35,594 bases of DNA from Salinivirgaceae bacterium (GCA_016342715.1 JAEINW010000024.1:1-35594), one strand, 5' to 3'; shown: positions 9,270 to 18,582, counted from the stretch's first letter. Numbers and translations: made by a program. The notes: generated by a model not told the origin, from the sequence alone.

Positions 9270-10006
9270 GAGAGTAGAAGTTGTGTTAAAATTAAATCGA
9301 ACAATAATACCAATACACTACTATATACAACGGCTCGGGTACTTGCTCTTCCAACTTCAAGCGCACCTCCTGTAACATAATATCCTTGATAAGCCGATAT
9401 GCTAACAATAATAAATGCAAACACAATCGATTTTAATACCGAATAAGTGACATAATAGGGTATAAAAAATAACTGAATTCCTTGAGTATAATCTTGCACG
9501 GTTAAGGCATCGGTTAAAAATGACGAAAGCCAACCTCCACCAATGCCAACAAACATACTGATAATTACCAAAAAAGGAATAAAAAAAACAAAAGCAAAAA
9601 CTTTTGGTGATACTAAAAAAGCTGATGAATTAATACCCATAATCTCCAAGGCATCAATTTGCTCCGTAACACGCATGGTGCCAATTTCTGAGGCAATACT
9701 TGAGCCCACTTTTCCGGCCAACACTAAACAAATTATTGTTGACGAAAACTCAAGGAGCATGGTATCTCTTGTTGTTAAACTTATTACATAATTTGGAACA
9801 AGCGGCGAGGTAATATTATATGCCATTTGAATAGTAATAGCGGCTCCAATAAATAAGGAAACCAAAGCAATGATTCCTGCAGAACTAACCCCTAACTTAT
9901 ATACCTCTTTTGCAAACTGCTTAAACCAAATGCCATGTTTTTCTGGTTTTGAAAATATTTTGCCAACAAAAACAAAATAGCGACCTAAATGAAATAATAA
10001 ATTCAT
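9266..10006 (-). CDS. mlaE: MlaE-family ABC transporter permease
   Basis: An inner-membrane permease of the MlaE (DUF140) family, partner of the ATPase downstream. It shows the family features GIIALVSLFIGAAITIQMAYN, a central EIGTMRVTEQIDALEIMGI coupling segment, and hydrophobic helices to the C-terminus. The frame extends 16 codons further to a TTG at 10054, but the ATG at 10006 (MNLLFHLGRYFVFVG) matches the usual short N-terminus, giving 246 residues. It is divergent from manC across a short AT-rich gap. The stop overlaps the mlaF start. Role in outer-membrane lipid asymmetry is known for the family, not shown here. Confidence 0.85.
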   Translation of the reverse strand: MNLLFHLGRYFVFVGKIFSKPEKHGIWFKQFAKEVYKLGVSSAGIIALVSLFIGAAITIQMAYNITSPLVPNYVISLTTRDTMLLEFSSTIICLVLAGKVGSSIASEIGTMRVTEQIDALEIMGINSSAFLVSPKVFAFVFFIPFLVIISMFVGIGGGWLSSFLTDALTVQDYTQGIQLFFIPYYVTYSVLKSIVFAFIIVSISAYQGYYVTGGALEVGRASTRAVVYSSVLVLLFDLILTQLLLS

Positions 10007-10079
10007 AGTACACTGTTTTACATGCAAAGTATCAAAATACTTATCAATTATCAAAAAAGTTTACCCAAATAAAAATTAT

Positions 10080-10087
10080 TATATTTG
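10080..10087 (+). promoter_or_regulatory. Candidate -7 box for manC
   Basis: TATATTTG on the plus strand matches TAnnTTTG and lies 50 bp before the manC ATG in the divergent manC/mlaE gap. The upstream -33 element is not clear. Confidence 0.4.
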
Positions 10088-10137
10088 TCATAATTAACAA
10101 AACCCTTTAAAATCGTTTTAAAAAAAAAGTACAAATT

Positions 10138-11229
10138 ATGGATAAAAATTTATATTGTGTAATTATGGCTGGTGGAACTGGAACAAGGTTTTGGCCAATT
10201 AGTCGATCGAAATTTCCCAAACAATTTATTGATATTCTAGGGGTAGGTAAAACCTTGCTTCAACAAACCTTTGATAGATTTGCTCACATTTGCCCAAAAG
10301 AAAACATATATATTGTAACTAGTTCGGAATACAAAGACTTAACGCTTGAACAGCTACCTGAAATAAAAGAGGATCAGGTTTTGCTGGAGCCAGCACGCAG
10401 AAATACAGCTCCTTGTGTTTTATATGCCAATTTTAGAATTCAAAGCATAAATCCAAACGCTCAAATAGTTGTGGCACCCTCTGATCATTTAATATTAAAT
10501 GAAGCTAAATTTGTTAAAACAATACAAAATGCCTTTGATTTTGTACGTTTAAACGATAGTCTACTTACCTTAGGAATTGAACCCAGCAGACCCGACACAG
10601 GCTATGGTTACATTCAAATAAATAAGGATGATAAAACCGACCACAATCATGGGACTAAAAAAGTAAAAACCTTTACTGAAAAACCTGATTTAGAATTAGC
10701 CAAATTCTTTGTTAAAAGTGGTGAGTTTTTCTGGAATTCAGGAATTTTTATTTGGTCACTTAAAACCATTCAAGACTCTTTTGAAAAACATCTTCCAGAA
10801 ATGTATCAATTATTTGATGAAAGTGTTAGTAGTTTTGGTACCGATGAGGAGCCCAAAGCTATTGAAAACATTTATCCAGCCTGCTCAAACATCTCTATCG
10901 ATTATGGTATTATGGAAAAATCATCGAATGTTTTTGTTTTGGGTGCTGAATTTGGATGGTCTGATTTAGGCACATGGACTTCGTTGTTTGAACACACATT
11001 AAAAACAAATGACAACAATGCCATTACAAGTAATGATGTTTTTGTGTATAACACAACAGACTCTGTTATTAAAGCCCCAGAAGGAAAATTAGTAGTAGTT
11101 CAAGGATTAAAAAATTATATTGTTGTTGATACGCCAGACGCTTTACTTATATGCGATAAGAAGGAAGAGCAACAAATAAAATTATTTGTGAACGATATTA
11201 AATCAAAAAAAGAAGATACTTACATATAA
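10138..11229 (+). CDS. manC: Mannose-1-phosphate guanylyltransferase
   Basis: This 363-residue protein makes GDP-mannose from mannose-1-phosphate and GTP, for cell-surface glycans. The N-terminal nucleotidyltransferase signature is MAGGTGTRFWPISR with K25 and K28 nearby. Further family motifs are VAPSDH, the GYGYIQI segment, FTEKP, FFWNSGIF and GWSDLGTW. The C-terminal part is a short left-handed-helix-like tail; there is no fused phosphomannose isomerase domain, so this is the monofunctional form common in Bacteroidota. It is a single-gene unit bounded by a divergent neighbour and a terminator. The ATG start is supported by the AGGTGTR signature beginning at residue 11. Confidence 0.92.
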   Translation: MDKNLYCVIMAGGTGTRFWPISRSKFPKQFIDILGVGKTLLQQTFDRFAHICPKENIYIVTSSEYKDLTLEQLPEIKEDQVLLEPARRNTAPCVLYANFRIQSINPNAQIVVAPSDHLILNEAKFVKTIQNAFDFVRLNDSLLTLGIEPSRPDTGYGYIQINKDDKTDHNHGTKKVKTFTEKPDLELAKFFVKSGEFFWNSGIFIWSLKTIQDSFEKHLPEMYQLFDESVSSFGTDEEPKAIENIYPACSNISIDYGIMEKSSNVFVLGAEFGWSDLGTWTSLFEHTLKTNDNNAITSNDVFVYNTTDSVIKAPEGKLVVVQGLKNYIVVDTPDALLICDKKEEQQIKLFVNDIKSKKEDTYI

Positions 11230-11280
11230 AAATATAAAGTTAACTATCGCCGAGGCAAGCCTCAAAGAATTCTTTTGAAT

Positions 11281-11321
11281 AAAAAAAATAGCCGGTTGAA
11301 ATTCAAGCGGCTATTTTTTTT
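11281..11321. terminator. Hairpin terminator between manC and gldN, probably bidirectional
   Basis: A 13-bp perfect stem (AAAAAAATAGCCG at 11282-11294 pairs with 11308-11320) has runs of T or A on both outer sides. The loop carries an extra TTGAA/TTCAA pairing. It lies between the convergent manC and gldN genes and can serve both strands. Confidence 0.85.
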
Positions 11322-11337
11322 ATTTTATATCAATATT

Positions 11338-12192
11338 CTAGTAATTCCACAAATCCTGTTCGTAATTCGAAATTCTATCTTTAATTCGTTGTGCCTCCAA
11401 TAAACTTTGGATTCCCATGGTATAATCTGCTATCCCTCTATCATCATGAACGTTGGTTTCTCTAACAATAAAGCTATTAAACTTTCTTTTAAAGAAAATA
11501 TCGTCAAAGGTTCTTCGTTCGGCATCGTTAAATTCGTTGAAAACCTCATGGTTAGCAAAAATTCTCCTTGCTTCGGGAAAATAAATCCAAAATACTGGTG
11601 AAATTCTCATTTCAACATCACCACCCCCACCTTGATCATCTTTTGTATAAAATCTTATGGGACAAATTCCAATAATTCTAACATCCATAACCGAATGTTG
11701 GCGATCAAAAAACCAATCTTCTTTTAAAATATATTGTTTTATCTCTGAACTATTTATTTCAGGTTTAATTTCCTTGGTTACCTCATTTCCATTTTCATCA
11801 GTATATGAAATAGTCTGTGGTACTGAACCAAAAGCTACTTCAATCTGGCTTCGAGTAATAGGCTGTGTAAACCTGTCATCATCGGCAGAGTATGGTGTAA
11901 TACCTTCGGTATTTATTCCCCATAACATTAAATCAATTAGGCTCATTCTATCTCCAATTCGTGTTTTTGGATAATATAATGGATGATTAATTTTTTCGCG
12001 TAAATCAATTACCCGCCAGATACGTTTTGTCCACATTACATCCCCTTCTCTTAAAAATTTATACGGAGCTGCTTTTCTAGCCGGAACGTGCTCTTTAACA
12101 TAAATACCATCAAGCACTTGTGCTTTACTTTCAGTATTGTTAGTAAAAAGCAAAGCAAACATGATTACAGGAATTATTAAGTACTTTTTCAT
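11338..12192 (-). CDS. gldN: T9SS ring protein GldN/PorN
   Basis: Last gene of the T9SS operon. GldN/PorN is periplasmic and forms, with the lipoprotein GldK/PorK, the ring attached to the inner face of the outer membrane. The protein has a signal peptide (MKKYLIIPVIMFALLFTNN..SKAQ), then family segments WTKRIWRVIDLREK, NHPLYYP, SLIDLMLWGI and a C-terminal region rich in aromatic and basic residues (FWIYFPEARRIF). The frame opens at a TTG at 12198, but the ATG at 12192 gives a better signal peptide and 284 residues. It begins 7 bp after the gldM stop. Confidence 0.93.
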   Translation of the reverse strand: MKKYLIIPVIMFALLFTNNTESKAQVLDGIYVKEHVPARKAAPYKFLREGDVMWTKRIWRVIDLREKINHPLYYPKTRIGDRMSLIDLMLWGINTEGITPYSADDDRFTQPITRSQIEVAFGSVPQTISYTDENGNEVTKEIKPEINSSEIKQYILKEDWFFDRQHSVMDVRIIGICPIRFYTKDDQGGGGDVEMRISPVFWIYFPEARRIFANHEVFNEFNDAERRTFDDIFFKRKFNSFIVRETNVHDDRGIADYTMGIQSLLEAQRIKDRISNYEQDLWNY

Positions 12193-12199
12193 AATCAAA

Positions 12200-13810
12200 T
12201 TATTTTAGTTTAAAAACAATCGGCGACAGTGGTTTATCAATCCCATCAGGCCCTTTTGCTTCAATATTTTCTATGGTTATTCTCGATCCTCTTTTTGCCG
12301 CTTTAATAGCGCCCTTTTGTTCATTTGTAAATTGACTGCCTTTTGAAATGTACTCTCTTGTGTAAATACCATCTTGGGCTACCAAAGTAAATTTAGTTAT
12401 TACAAATTTCAAATCAAATACAAAATCTTCTAATTCAGCATATACACTAGGCGCATTTGAAAGCATTGCCTGTGATATTGATCCACTGGCTTGTCCCATA
12501 ACTTTTGCAATGGGCGATGGAACCGTTTTAATTCTAAACTCCATAGCACCCATTGATTTTTGAGTACCGTTAATGTCGGCGTAAACCTGAACAGATACAT
12601 TACCTGTGCGTTTAGTAGGTTTTACAATATAACCATCTTTTACTTTATTTATTGTTGCTCCACTGGCAATTCTCGGTTTTATATCATTGGCAGGAATCCC
12701 GGGAACAGAAATTGCCACCGGATTTTCGATACCATAATAAAAAACATTCATTTTTGTAGGAGAAACAACTAAACTAGGAATCGCTACTTGGTATGATTCT
12801 TTAAAAGGATACATCTGTATTCCCCCATCTGGTGCTGTTATTCTAATTAAACCTCCCCACTCCTTAGTTCCCGTAGAACTAGTATTTACCTTATATTTTC
12901 CTCTTCCACCTTCAACAATTAATGAATCATAGGATCCGACCATATTAAAAGTCCCATCCTCATTTTCTTTATAATTACCCACTAAAATACTTGGAGCCTG
13001 AGTTGAATCGTAAGCTGCAAGAAATACATCAGCGGCATATTCACTTCCTTTTAGAATATAACTTGAATTTGGGATGACTGTTGCGGCCATTGCATTAACT
13101 TTAAAATCACCGGCCGTAATTTGGTTAAATAAGTAATTAGCAACATCCGTCTCCATATTTTTTACATCAGTCTGTAATTTTGATAATATCACAAAATCAG
13201 CAATTAAAGGAATATGCTCAAACGTTGCACTTACCCAGCTGTGAGGGGCTCCACCCTCAGGATCTGGATGATCATGTGTTTCTAAAACCACTTCAATGTT
13301 GTGTCTCAATTCTTTCTCACTTTTAGGTATTCTTTCTAAAAGTAATTCTTGGTATTCATTAATTGCTTTTTTAATTTCAACACCATGTTTTTTACCCAAT
13401 TCCCCAAAATACTCTCCTCCTTTATCAATATTGTCTTTTTGATCAAGTAATTTAATATTAAATTCACCACTAGCAACCGCAGGGGCTTCTGGTCCTTCAG
13501 CATAAACAGCTAAACCCATTTTGTGTCCCTCAAGCATTTTGAATAATTCTTCAGCACTTTTTCTAACCTTATTTGCTTCTTCCATCCATTCACCCACCTT
13601 ATCAGGATTCAACGTATGTTGTTTTTCAAATTCTTGATAGAGCTTTTCATTCTTCGATTCATAGTTTTTTATTGTCTTTTCAAGACTTTCTCCAACTAGA
13701 ATAAAAGAATTTAATACATCCTTTGAAACATTAAGCGCCATTAATGCAGTTAAGAAGAGGTACATCAGACCTATCATCTTCTGCCGTGGGGTTTCCTTAC
13801 CGTGACCCAT
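12200..13810 (-). CDS. gldM: T9SS motor protein GldM/PorM
   Basis: A 536-residue inner-membrane protein with a short cytoplasmic N-terminus (MGHGKETPRQK), one transmembrane helix at about residues 12-30 (MIGLMYLFLTALMALNV) and a long periplasmic part. In the family the periplasmic part has four domains, D1 helical and D2-D4 beta-rich; the helical stretch about 36-220 and later beta-rich sequence are consistent. Dimeric GldM with GldL forms the proton-driven motor that powers secretion and, in gliding species, movement. It lies 14 bp after gldL. Length is normal for the family. Confidence 0.95.
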   Translation of the reverse strand: MGHGKETPRQKMIGLMYLFLTALMALNVSKDVLNSFILVGESLEKTIKNYESKNEKLYQEFEKQHTLNPDKVGEWMEEANKVRKSAEELFKMLEGHKMGLAVYAEGPEAPAVASGEFNIKLLDQKDNIDKGGEYFGELGKKHGVEIKKAINEYQELLLERIPKSEKELRHNIEVVLETHDHPDPEGGAPHSWVSATFEHIPLIADFVILSKLQTDVKNMETDVANYLFNQITAGDFKVNAMAATVIPNSSYILKGSEYAADVFLAAYDSTQAPSILVGNYKENEDGTFNMVGSYDSLIVEGGRGKYKVNTSSTGTKEWGGLIRITAPDGGIQMYPFKESYQVAIPSLVVSPTKMNVFYYGIENPVAISVPGIPANDIKPRIASGATINKVKDGYIVKPTKRTGNVSVQVYADINGTQKSMGAMEFRIKTVPSPIAKVMGQASGSISQAMLSNAPSVYAELEDFVFDLKFVITKFTLVAQDGIYTREYISKGSQFTNEQKGAIKAAKRGSRITIENIEAKGPDGIDKPLSPIVFKLK

Positions 13811-13824
13811 ACAATTATGTTACT

Positions 13825-14907
13825 TTATTTATTAAAATTAATGGATGAAAGCATATTTCCATAAATACTGTTTAATGAAGATATGTTTTTTTCTAACTCT
13901 TGTACACCTTCATTTAATTTATTTGTATTCTCTACGGTTTCTTTTATATTATTTACCATATTTCCTACCCCTTCATAATATTTGCTTGAGGATTCAATAT
14001 GTCCTTTTACATTGTTCACTTGAAGTTCATAAACAGCATTTAATGCTGCTAAATTAGAGTTTAAACCACCCAGCTTTTCTGTATATGCCGTTCCTTCATT
14101 TCCAATGGTGTTTATTTCTTGTGTTAATTTTTCGGCAAAATTTGTATAAGCCTCACTTAATCTTTCGTTTGTAGAATTAAATGTTTCAGCTGATTTTGAA
14201 TAAGAATCAGACAAGTGAGATACTGATTCTCCAAGCACTTCAGCAGATTTCTGATAAGTTTCATCTAATTTTCCAACAGAAACGGTAGCACCTTGAACCT
14301 TTTCAACAAAATCTTTTGCTGCCACACTAGCATCGGATAGATCGGCTAATTTTGCTGCAGTATTACTTAAATTATTTAATCCTTCACCAAGCTTATCAAA
14401 AATTTCAGAACCAATTTCTGATTTTTCTAATAATTCATCAAATCTAGCAAGAGCCGATGGACTACCTCCACCAATTATTACAGGACCACCGCCACCGCCA
14501 CCAGTAAATTGTTGACCACCTTCAACAGGCTGACCTGTTCCTGCACCAGCTCCACCAACCACACCTCCAATAACTCCTCCAACAACGCCTCCAACAACTT
14601 GTGGCATATCATGAGCTCTATCAAATCGGCGTACCGTTGATTCATCCTCATCAAACTCATCCGACAAACCGGCTAATTCTGGGTAAACCAAGGTCCAATC
14701 AAGTTCTTCGTGAAGTGGTTCAAAGCCAGAGAAAAAGAATATCATAGCCTCAACCAACAGCCCTATGGTAAGCATTAATGAAGATCCTGGCAAGTGCAAT
14801 ATTTTAAAAAGAGCACCAATTAATACAACAGAGGCTCCCCATCCATAAACATACTTCATGAAATTTTTATAGCCCTTACTCTCAACTAACTCTAATATAC
14901 TTACCAT
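13825..14907 (-). CDS. gldL: T9SS motor protein GldL/PorL, with long glycine-rich linker and coiled-coil tail
   Basis: A 360-residue inner-membrane motor subunit. Two transmembrane helices lie at about residues 20-37 and 43-62; the second contains Glu53 (LLVEAMIFF), matching the conserved protonatable glutamate of GldL. The FKILHLPGS turn between the helices is a family hallmark. A cytoplasmic segment follows, then a glycine/valine-rich linker at 106-148 (GGVVGGVIGG, then a run of six Gly). Residues about 165-355 form a long Ser/Asn/Leu-rich, probably coiled-coil tail. As I recall, F. johnsoniae GldL is nearer 215 residues and PorL about 310, so this version is long. It lies 25 bp after gldK. 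Confidence 0.93.
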   Translation of the reverse strand: MVSILELVESKGYKNFMKYVYGWGASVVLIGALFKILHLPGSSLMLTIGLLVEAMIFFFSGFEPLHEELDWTLVYPELAGLSDEFDEDESTVRRFDRAHDMPQVVGGVVGGVIGGVVGGAGAGTGQPVEGGQQFTGGGGGGPVIIGGGSPSALARFDELLEKSEIGSEIFDKLGEGLNNLSNTAAKLADLSDASVAAKDFVEKVQGATVSVGKLDETYQKSAEVLGESVSHLSDSYSKSAETFNSTNERLSEAYTNFAEKLTQEINTIGNEGTAYTEKLGGLNSNLAALNAVYELQVNNVKGHIESSSKYYEGVGNMVNNIKETVENTNKLNEGVQELEKNISSLNSIYGNMLSSINFNK

Positions 14908-14932
14908 GGTTCAACAATTTATTAAATACTTT

Positions 14933-16309
14933 TTAATATACGTTTGATTTTGCTCCACTAAGATCTTGTCCTAAATAAGACCTAACACATCTAAACCCTA
15001 TATAAGCTTTAGCAGTATCCTGATATTCGTATGTTCTCGTACCATTTTGAAGGTAATAGCCTATATCTTTCCAAGAACCTCCTCTAACAACTTTTCTTTT
15101 CATTGCTGGTGGATCATCAGGCAATGCGTTATATTTATAATATGGGTTCATATCATGAGTGAAACTATAAGCACTTTCATCAAAGGCATTAGCGGTCCAT
15201 TCTGCAACATTTCCTCCCATATCATATATGCCATAATCATTTGCTTCATATATCGCAACTTCAACGGTATGCAATCCTCCATCAGCCACATAATCGCCTC
15301 TCAATGGTTTAAAGTTAGCCAAGAAACAACCTTGGTCGTTTCTTGTATAAGGTCCTCCCCAAGGATAAACCGCTAAATCAAGACCACCACGTGCAGCATA
15401 TTCCCATTCCGATTCCATAGGCAATCTATAATCTTGAACAAAGTACTGACCCACCGATGATAAATAGGCATTCATATAAGAAGTTCTCCAATTTGCAAAT
15501 GCCGTGGCTTGTTTCCAGTTAACACCAACCACAGGATAATTATCATAGGCCGAATGCCAAAAATACATATTTGCCATTGGCTCATTATATGAATATGAAA
15601 AATCACTTATCCAACAAAGTGTATCTGGATAAACATTAACCATATCGCGCATAATAAATGATGATCTATCTTTTATTGGAGTCCTTTTTCCGTCTAAACC
15701 AACAATTTCACCATCGTATTGTCCGGTTTTATAATTGTAATGTCTTCTGTTTTCATTTTCAAAAGTGAATTTTTGTGCCGCCTGTTTGTAATCAATCCAA
15801 AAATATTCATAATTCAATTTTCTTGGGTCAATATTTTTCCTTCTATAAAATCTTTCATGCTCAGGATAGAACATATCTTCTAAAATTTCATTTTGTTCTT
15901 GATCATCCCATAAAATCTCGAGCTCCCAATTTATAAAAGGCGGGTCTATTTCTTCCCCATATTGATCTTCGGATATTAAGTATTCATCAATTTGCTCACC
16001 TAACATTCTGTAAGCCAACGAATCTCTTACCCAAAACACAAACTGACGATATTCATTATTGGTGATTTCAGTCTCATCCATCCAAAAGGATGCAATTGAC
16101 ACATTTTTTGATGTCGCAGTTGAAGACCAGGGTACGTCCTGATCATTTGGTCCCATACGATAGCTACCTTTTTCTACTAGTACCATCCCTGTGGGTGGAG
16201 CATTAAACCAAGGTGCTCTGTCCTGTACTCCCGTAAGTTCCCCATTGTCATAACTTGCACAACTGGCAAAAATTATTATCACGGCACTCAAAATTGCAAG
16301 TTTTTTCAT
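14933..16309 (-). CDS. gldK: T9SS ring lipoprotein GldK/PorK
   Basis: A 458-residue outer-membrane lipoprotein with signal peptide and lipobox F-A-S-C (Cys17). The body is a formylglycine-generating-enzyme (FGE-sulfatase) fold: GMVLVEKGSYRMG near the start, then EITNNEYRQFVFWV, PVVGVNWKQATAFANWR, LPMESEWEYAARGG, GNVAEWTANAF, VRGGSW and IGFRCVRS at the end. In T9SS this fold is structural, forming the ring with GldN. The gene lies 58 bp after porP and 25 bp before gldL. Confidence 0.95.
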   Translation of the reverse strand: MKKLAILSAVIIIFASCASYDNGELTGVQDRAPWFNAPPTGMVLVEKGSYRMGPNDQDVPWSSTATSKNVSIASFWMDETEITNNEYRQFVFWVRDSLAYRMLGEQIDEYLISEDQYGEEIDPPFINWELEILWDDQEQNEILEDMFYPEHERFYRRKNIDPRKLNYEYFWIDYKQAAQKFTFENENRRHYNYKTGQYDGEIVGLDGKRTPIKDRSSFIMRDMVNVYPDTLCWISDFSYSYNEPMANMYFWHSAYDNYPVVGVNWKQATAFANWRTSYMNAYLSSVGQYFVQDYRLPMESEWEYAARGGLDLAVYPWGGPYTRNDQGCFLANFKPLRGDYVADGGLHTVEVAIYEANDYGIYDMGGNVAEWTANAFDESAYSFTHDMNPYYKYNALPDDPPAMKRKVVRGGSWKDIGYYLQNGTRTYEYQDTAKAYIGFRCVRSYLGQDLSGAKSNVY

Positions 16310-16367
16310 AGTCTATCCGTATATTATTAAAATATAAAAATGAGCAAAATAAATTAAAAAAACAAAT

Positions 16368-17330
16368 CTAAAGAAACCTCACACTTTTATATTTACGGTT
16401 ATCCTTATCAATGTCTAAACTAAAAGAGTATCCTACCATAAACTCAAACGAACCCTTACTCGCATTTATTATACGCGAAGTGGTAAAGTCGTAAGCAACC
16501 GCAACTTCAATACCACTGGGTAAGTCAACACCCGCCAAAATTGAAATTGCGTCTGTTGGTTTATAAGCAAGTCCTCCAAAAAATCTTTTATTATATGTTA
16601 ATATTCCTGATGCACTCCATTGTGTGGATGCAAAGTCGGAAGCAATAAATATTCCAGGTTGTAGTGAAAATAATGGATTTGCCAATTGATAATCGTAACC
16701 AGTACTAATAAAAAATTGGGTACCATAACTAAAAACAGCATCTCCTGTTGCCTCAGTTCCCTCAGCGTTAATATATTTTAGATTGCTGCTAAACAAATTT
16801 CTTCCTGAGATACTTAAAAACAAATTATCTGATTTATAAAATAATCCTAAATTTAAATCCAATGCTAAGGGCTTATTTGAAGCTCCAGCAGGTATGGCAG
16901 CATCTGAGCTTCCATCTCCACCACTTGAAGTAATAAAAGTACCATCCAAACTTTGATTTATCATATTTAAACCTGCTCCTATTCCTAAATCGCCCTGCAT
17001 AAAACTTTTTCTATAGGCATACGAAATATTTAGCCCAGTGTTACTAAAATAACCAATTTGGTCAGTAATTATCGAAATTCCAGCGCCATGATGTTGCCCA
17101 AAAAGTTTAAATGGCATATCAATACTAAAGGTAAATGCATTTGGAGTTCCTGGCATGCCCATCCATTGATTTCTATTTAATCCTTTGGCTTCTATTTCAT
17201 TACCATCGCCGGCATAACCAGGGTTATAGTACATGTGGTTAAACATGTTTAAACTAGAATAATTGTCGTTTTGTGCAAATAATCCACAAAAAACAACACT
17301 TAAAAATATAGTTACTAATAATCTATTCAT
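16368..17330 (-). CDS. porP: PorP/SprF-family outer-membrane protein
   Basis: First gene of the T9SS operon (320 residues). It has a signal peptide (MNRLLVTIFLSVVFCGLFAQ), followed by the family start YYNPGYAGD and NRNQWMGMPGTPNAF. The rest alternates in the way of an outer-membrane beta-barrel (GAGISIITDQIGYFSNTGLNISYAY and similar) and ends KYKSVRFL-like. PorP/SprF proteins bind outer-membrane T9SS partners or help deliver SprB-type cargo. The order porP-K-L-M-N equals that of the P. gingivalis por cluster, so I use porP. A SprF-like role for the giant protein at 1-8141 is possible. Confidence 0.9.
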   Translation of the reverse strand: MNRLLVTIFLSVVFCGLFAQNDNYSSLNMFNHMYYNPGYAGDGNEIEAKGLNRNQWMGMPGTPNAFTFSIDMPFKLFGQHHGAGISIITDQIGYFSNTGLNISYAYRKSFMQGDLGIGAGLNMINQSLDGTFITSSGGDGSSDAAIPAGASNKPLALDLNLGLFYKSDNLFLSISGRNLFSSNLKYINAEGTEATGDAVFSYGTQFFISTGYDYQLANPLFSLQPGIFIASDFASTQWSASGILTYNKRFFGGLAYKPTDAISILAGVDLPSGIEVAVAYDFTTSRIINASKGSFEFMVGYSFSLDIDKDNRKYKSVRFL

Positions 17331-17364
17331 CTGATTATATTGTCTTCTTCCATTTATGCGCTTA

Positions 17365-17398
17365 CAATGGTAAAATAAATAAAAATAATCTCGTCAAA
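17365..17398 (-). promoter_or_regulatory. Candidate promoter for the porP-gldKLMN operon
   Basis: On the minus strand a TTTG at 17398-17395 is followed after 22 bp by TACCATTG, one mismatch from TAnnTTTG. The site is 35 bp before the porP ATG, in the 134-bp gap after the arginase-fold gene. The spacing is slightly long, so the call is tentative. Confidence 0.35.
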
Positions 17399-17464
17399 CA
17401 AGTTTAATTACTTATTTGCTTGTAATAAACGGTATAAATTTAGAAGTATTGTAAATATAGGGTT

Positions 17465-18580
17465 TTAATCCAATTGTTTACTAAAGTTTTTCCAAATTCT
17501 ATCGGGTATTTCACCCATGCATGTCGCTCTATAATCCTTTTCAGAACAAGCAATTACTTTACTCACGTTATTTTTTTTCGTTGGAATTTCTACCCAAAAT
17601 CGGTTATTTTGAGGATTCTGATAAAATATTAATTCCGAATCGGGTTTTTCAATCTTTACAAATATTTTTTTATACGATGCTACCGATTTAACGGGATAAT
17701 CTCCCTTACGCTGACTTACACCATATATAAAATGCCACATAAGTTGTGCAATTAAGTGGGCGCTTTGTCCATTTGCATCCTTACTACTGTCATATTCCGA
17801 AATATGAAAACTCATTAACTTATCACTTAAGCCAGATAAGTTTGCCAGTTGACAAGCCTCCTCGTTATACAAACCATTTGGACTTGTAAAAGTGCTTGCC
17901 GGGCAATCAGCCTGGCGGATAACAGACAGATCAAAGGAAACCATATCAGCATCGCGTAAAACAGGTTCAATTAATGAAAAGTTATTTCGAATCAAACCCA
18001 AACGGTAATACCAATTCCCGGTGCTTTCAAATTCACTTAATTGCTTTTGCGAAACAAAATACGATTGATATCCAGCCACACTTATGATTGAATTATTATT
18101 TATTGCCAGTTCTTTAAAAAAGTTTTTTGAATGCAAATGTTTTGATCCCGAATCAAATCTGGAATCGATAACAACGCATTCGGGTTGCTCTTTTTGAAAA
18201 ACCTTAAATATTGGAACCGATAAATCTTGGGTCCCTCCAAAAAATAGTGGAATAATATTCTTGTCCATCAAGTATTTTGAAACAAACTCAATTGAAGCAT
18301 AGGTATCTTTAACTGTTTTACCAGTTTTTAAATTCCCCAAATCTGAAATATTAAGGTTTTTAAATGCCGACAACTGATACAAATATCTCCTTACTTGCTG
18401 AAGATCTGAGGGTTCAACTTTTTCAAAGGCATTTCTGGTCTCGCTTAGCCCAATTAATGCAATTTTAGAGCCCTCAAAGTTTTTTAAACTAATTTCCGAT
18501 CCAATAAAACCATTACTAATTTCAAAGCTTGAAACAAACTTTGATTTTATTGGATCGAAATAATTTGAGAGTTCTTTCAT
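17465..18580 (-). CDS. Arginase-fold (formimidoylglutamase-like) protein with degenerate metal site
   Basis: This 371-residue protein aligns by eye to the arginase/agmatinase/formimidoylglutamase family. The three metal motifs are present but altered. GGxH is GGTQD (His replaced by Gln118); DAHxD is DSRFD at 139-143 (His replaced by Arg141, both Asp kept); SFDxDxxD is SFDLSVIRQAD with Asp217 kept and the next ligand replaced by Ser219. Half of the six usual ligands are therefore missing, and arginase-type hydrolysis looks unlikely. Similar sequences are commonly annotated as formimidoylglutamase in Bacteroidota near gld genes; that name may mislead. It starts 2 bp after the topA stop, so the two are probably cotranscribed. 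The real function is unknown. Confidence 0.8.
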   Translation of the reverse strand: MKELSNYFDPIKSKFVSSFEISNGFIGSEISLKNFEGSKIALIGLSETRNAFEKVEPSDLQQVRRYLYQLSAFKNLNISDLGNLKTGKTVKDTYASIEFVSKYLMDKNIIPLFFGGTQDLSVPIFKVFQKEQPECVVIDSRFDSGSKHLHSKNFFKELAINNNSIISVAGYQSYFVSQKQLSEFESTGNWYYRLGLIRNNFSLIEPVLRDADMVSFDLSVIRQADCPASTFTSPNGLYNEEACQLANLSGLSDKLMSFHISEYDSSKDANGQSAHLIAQLMWHFIYGVSQRKGDYPVKSVASYKKIFVKIEKPDSELIFYQNPQNNRFWVEIPTKKNNVSKVIACSEKDYRATCMGEIPDRIWKNFSKQLD

Positions 18581-18582
18581 TT

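Noticed and set aside
14470-14600. CCACC-rich repeat on the plus strand taken as a possible repeat element
   Set aside because: It is explained by the glycine-rich linker codons of gldL.
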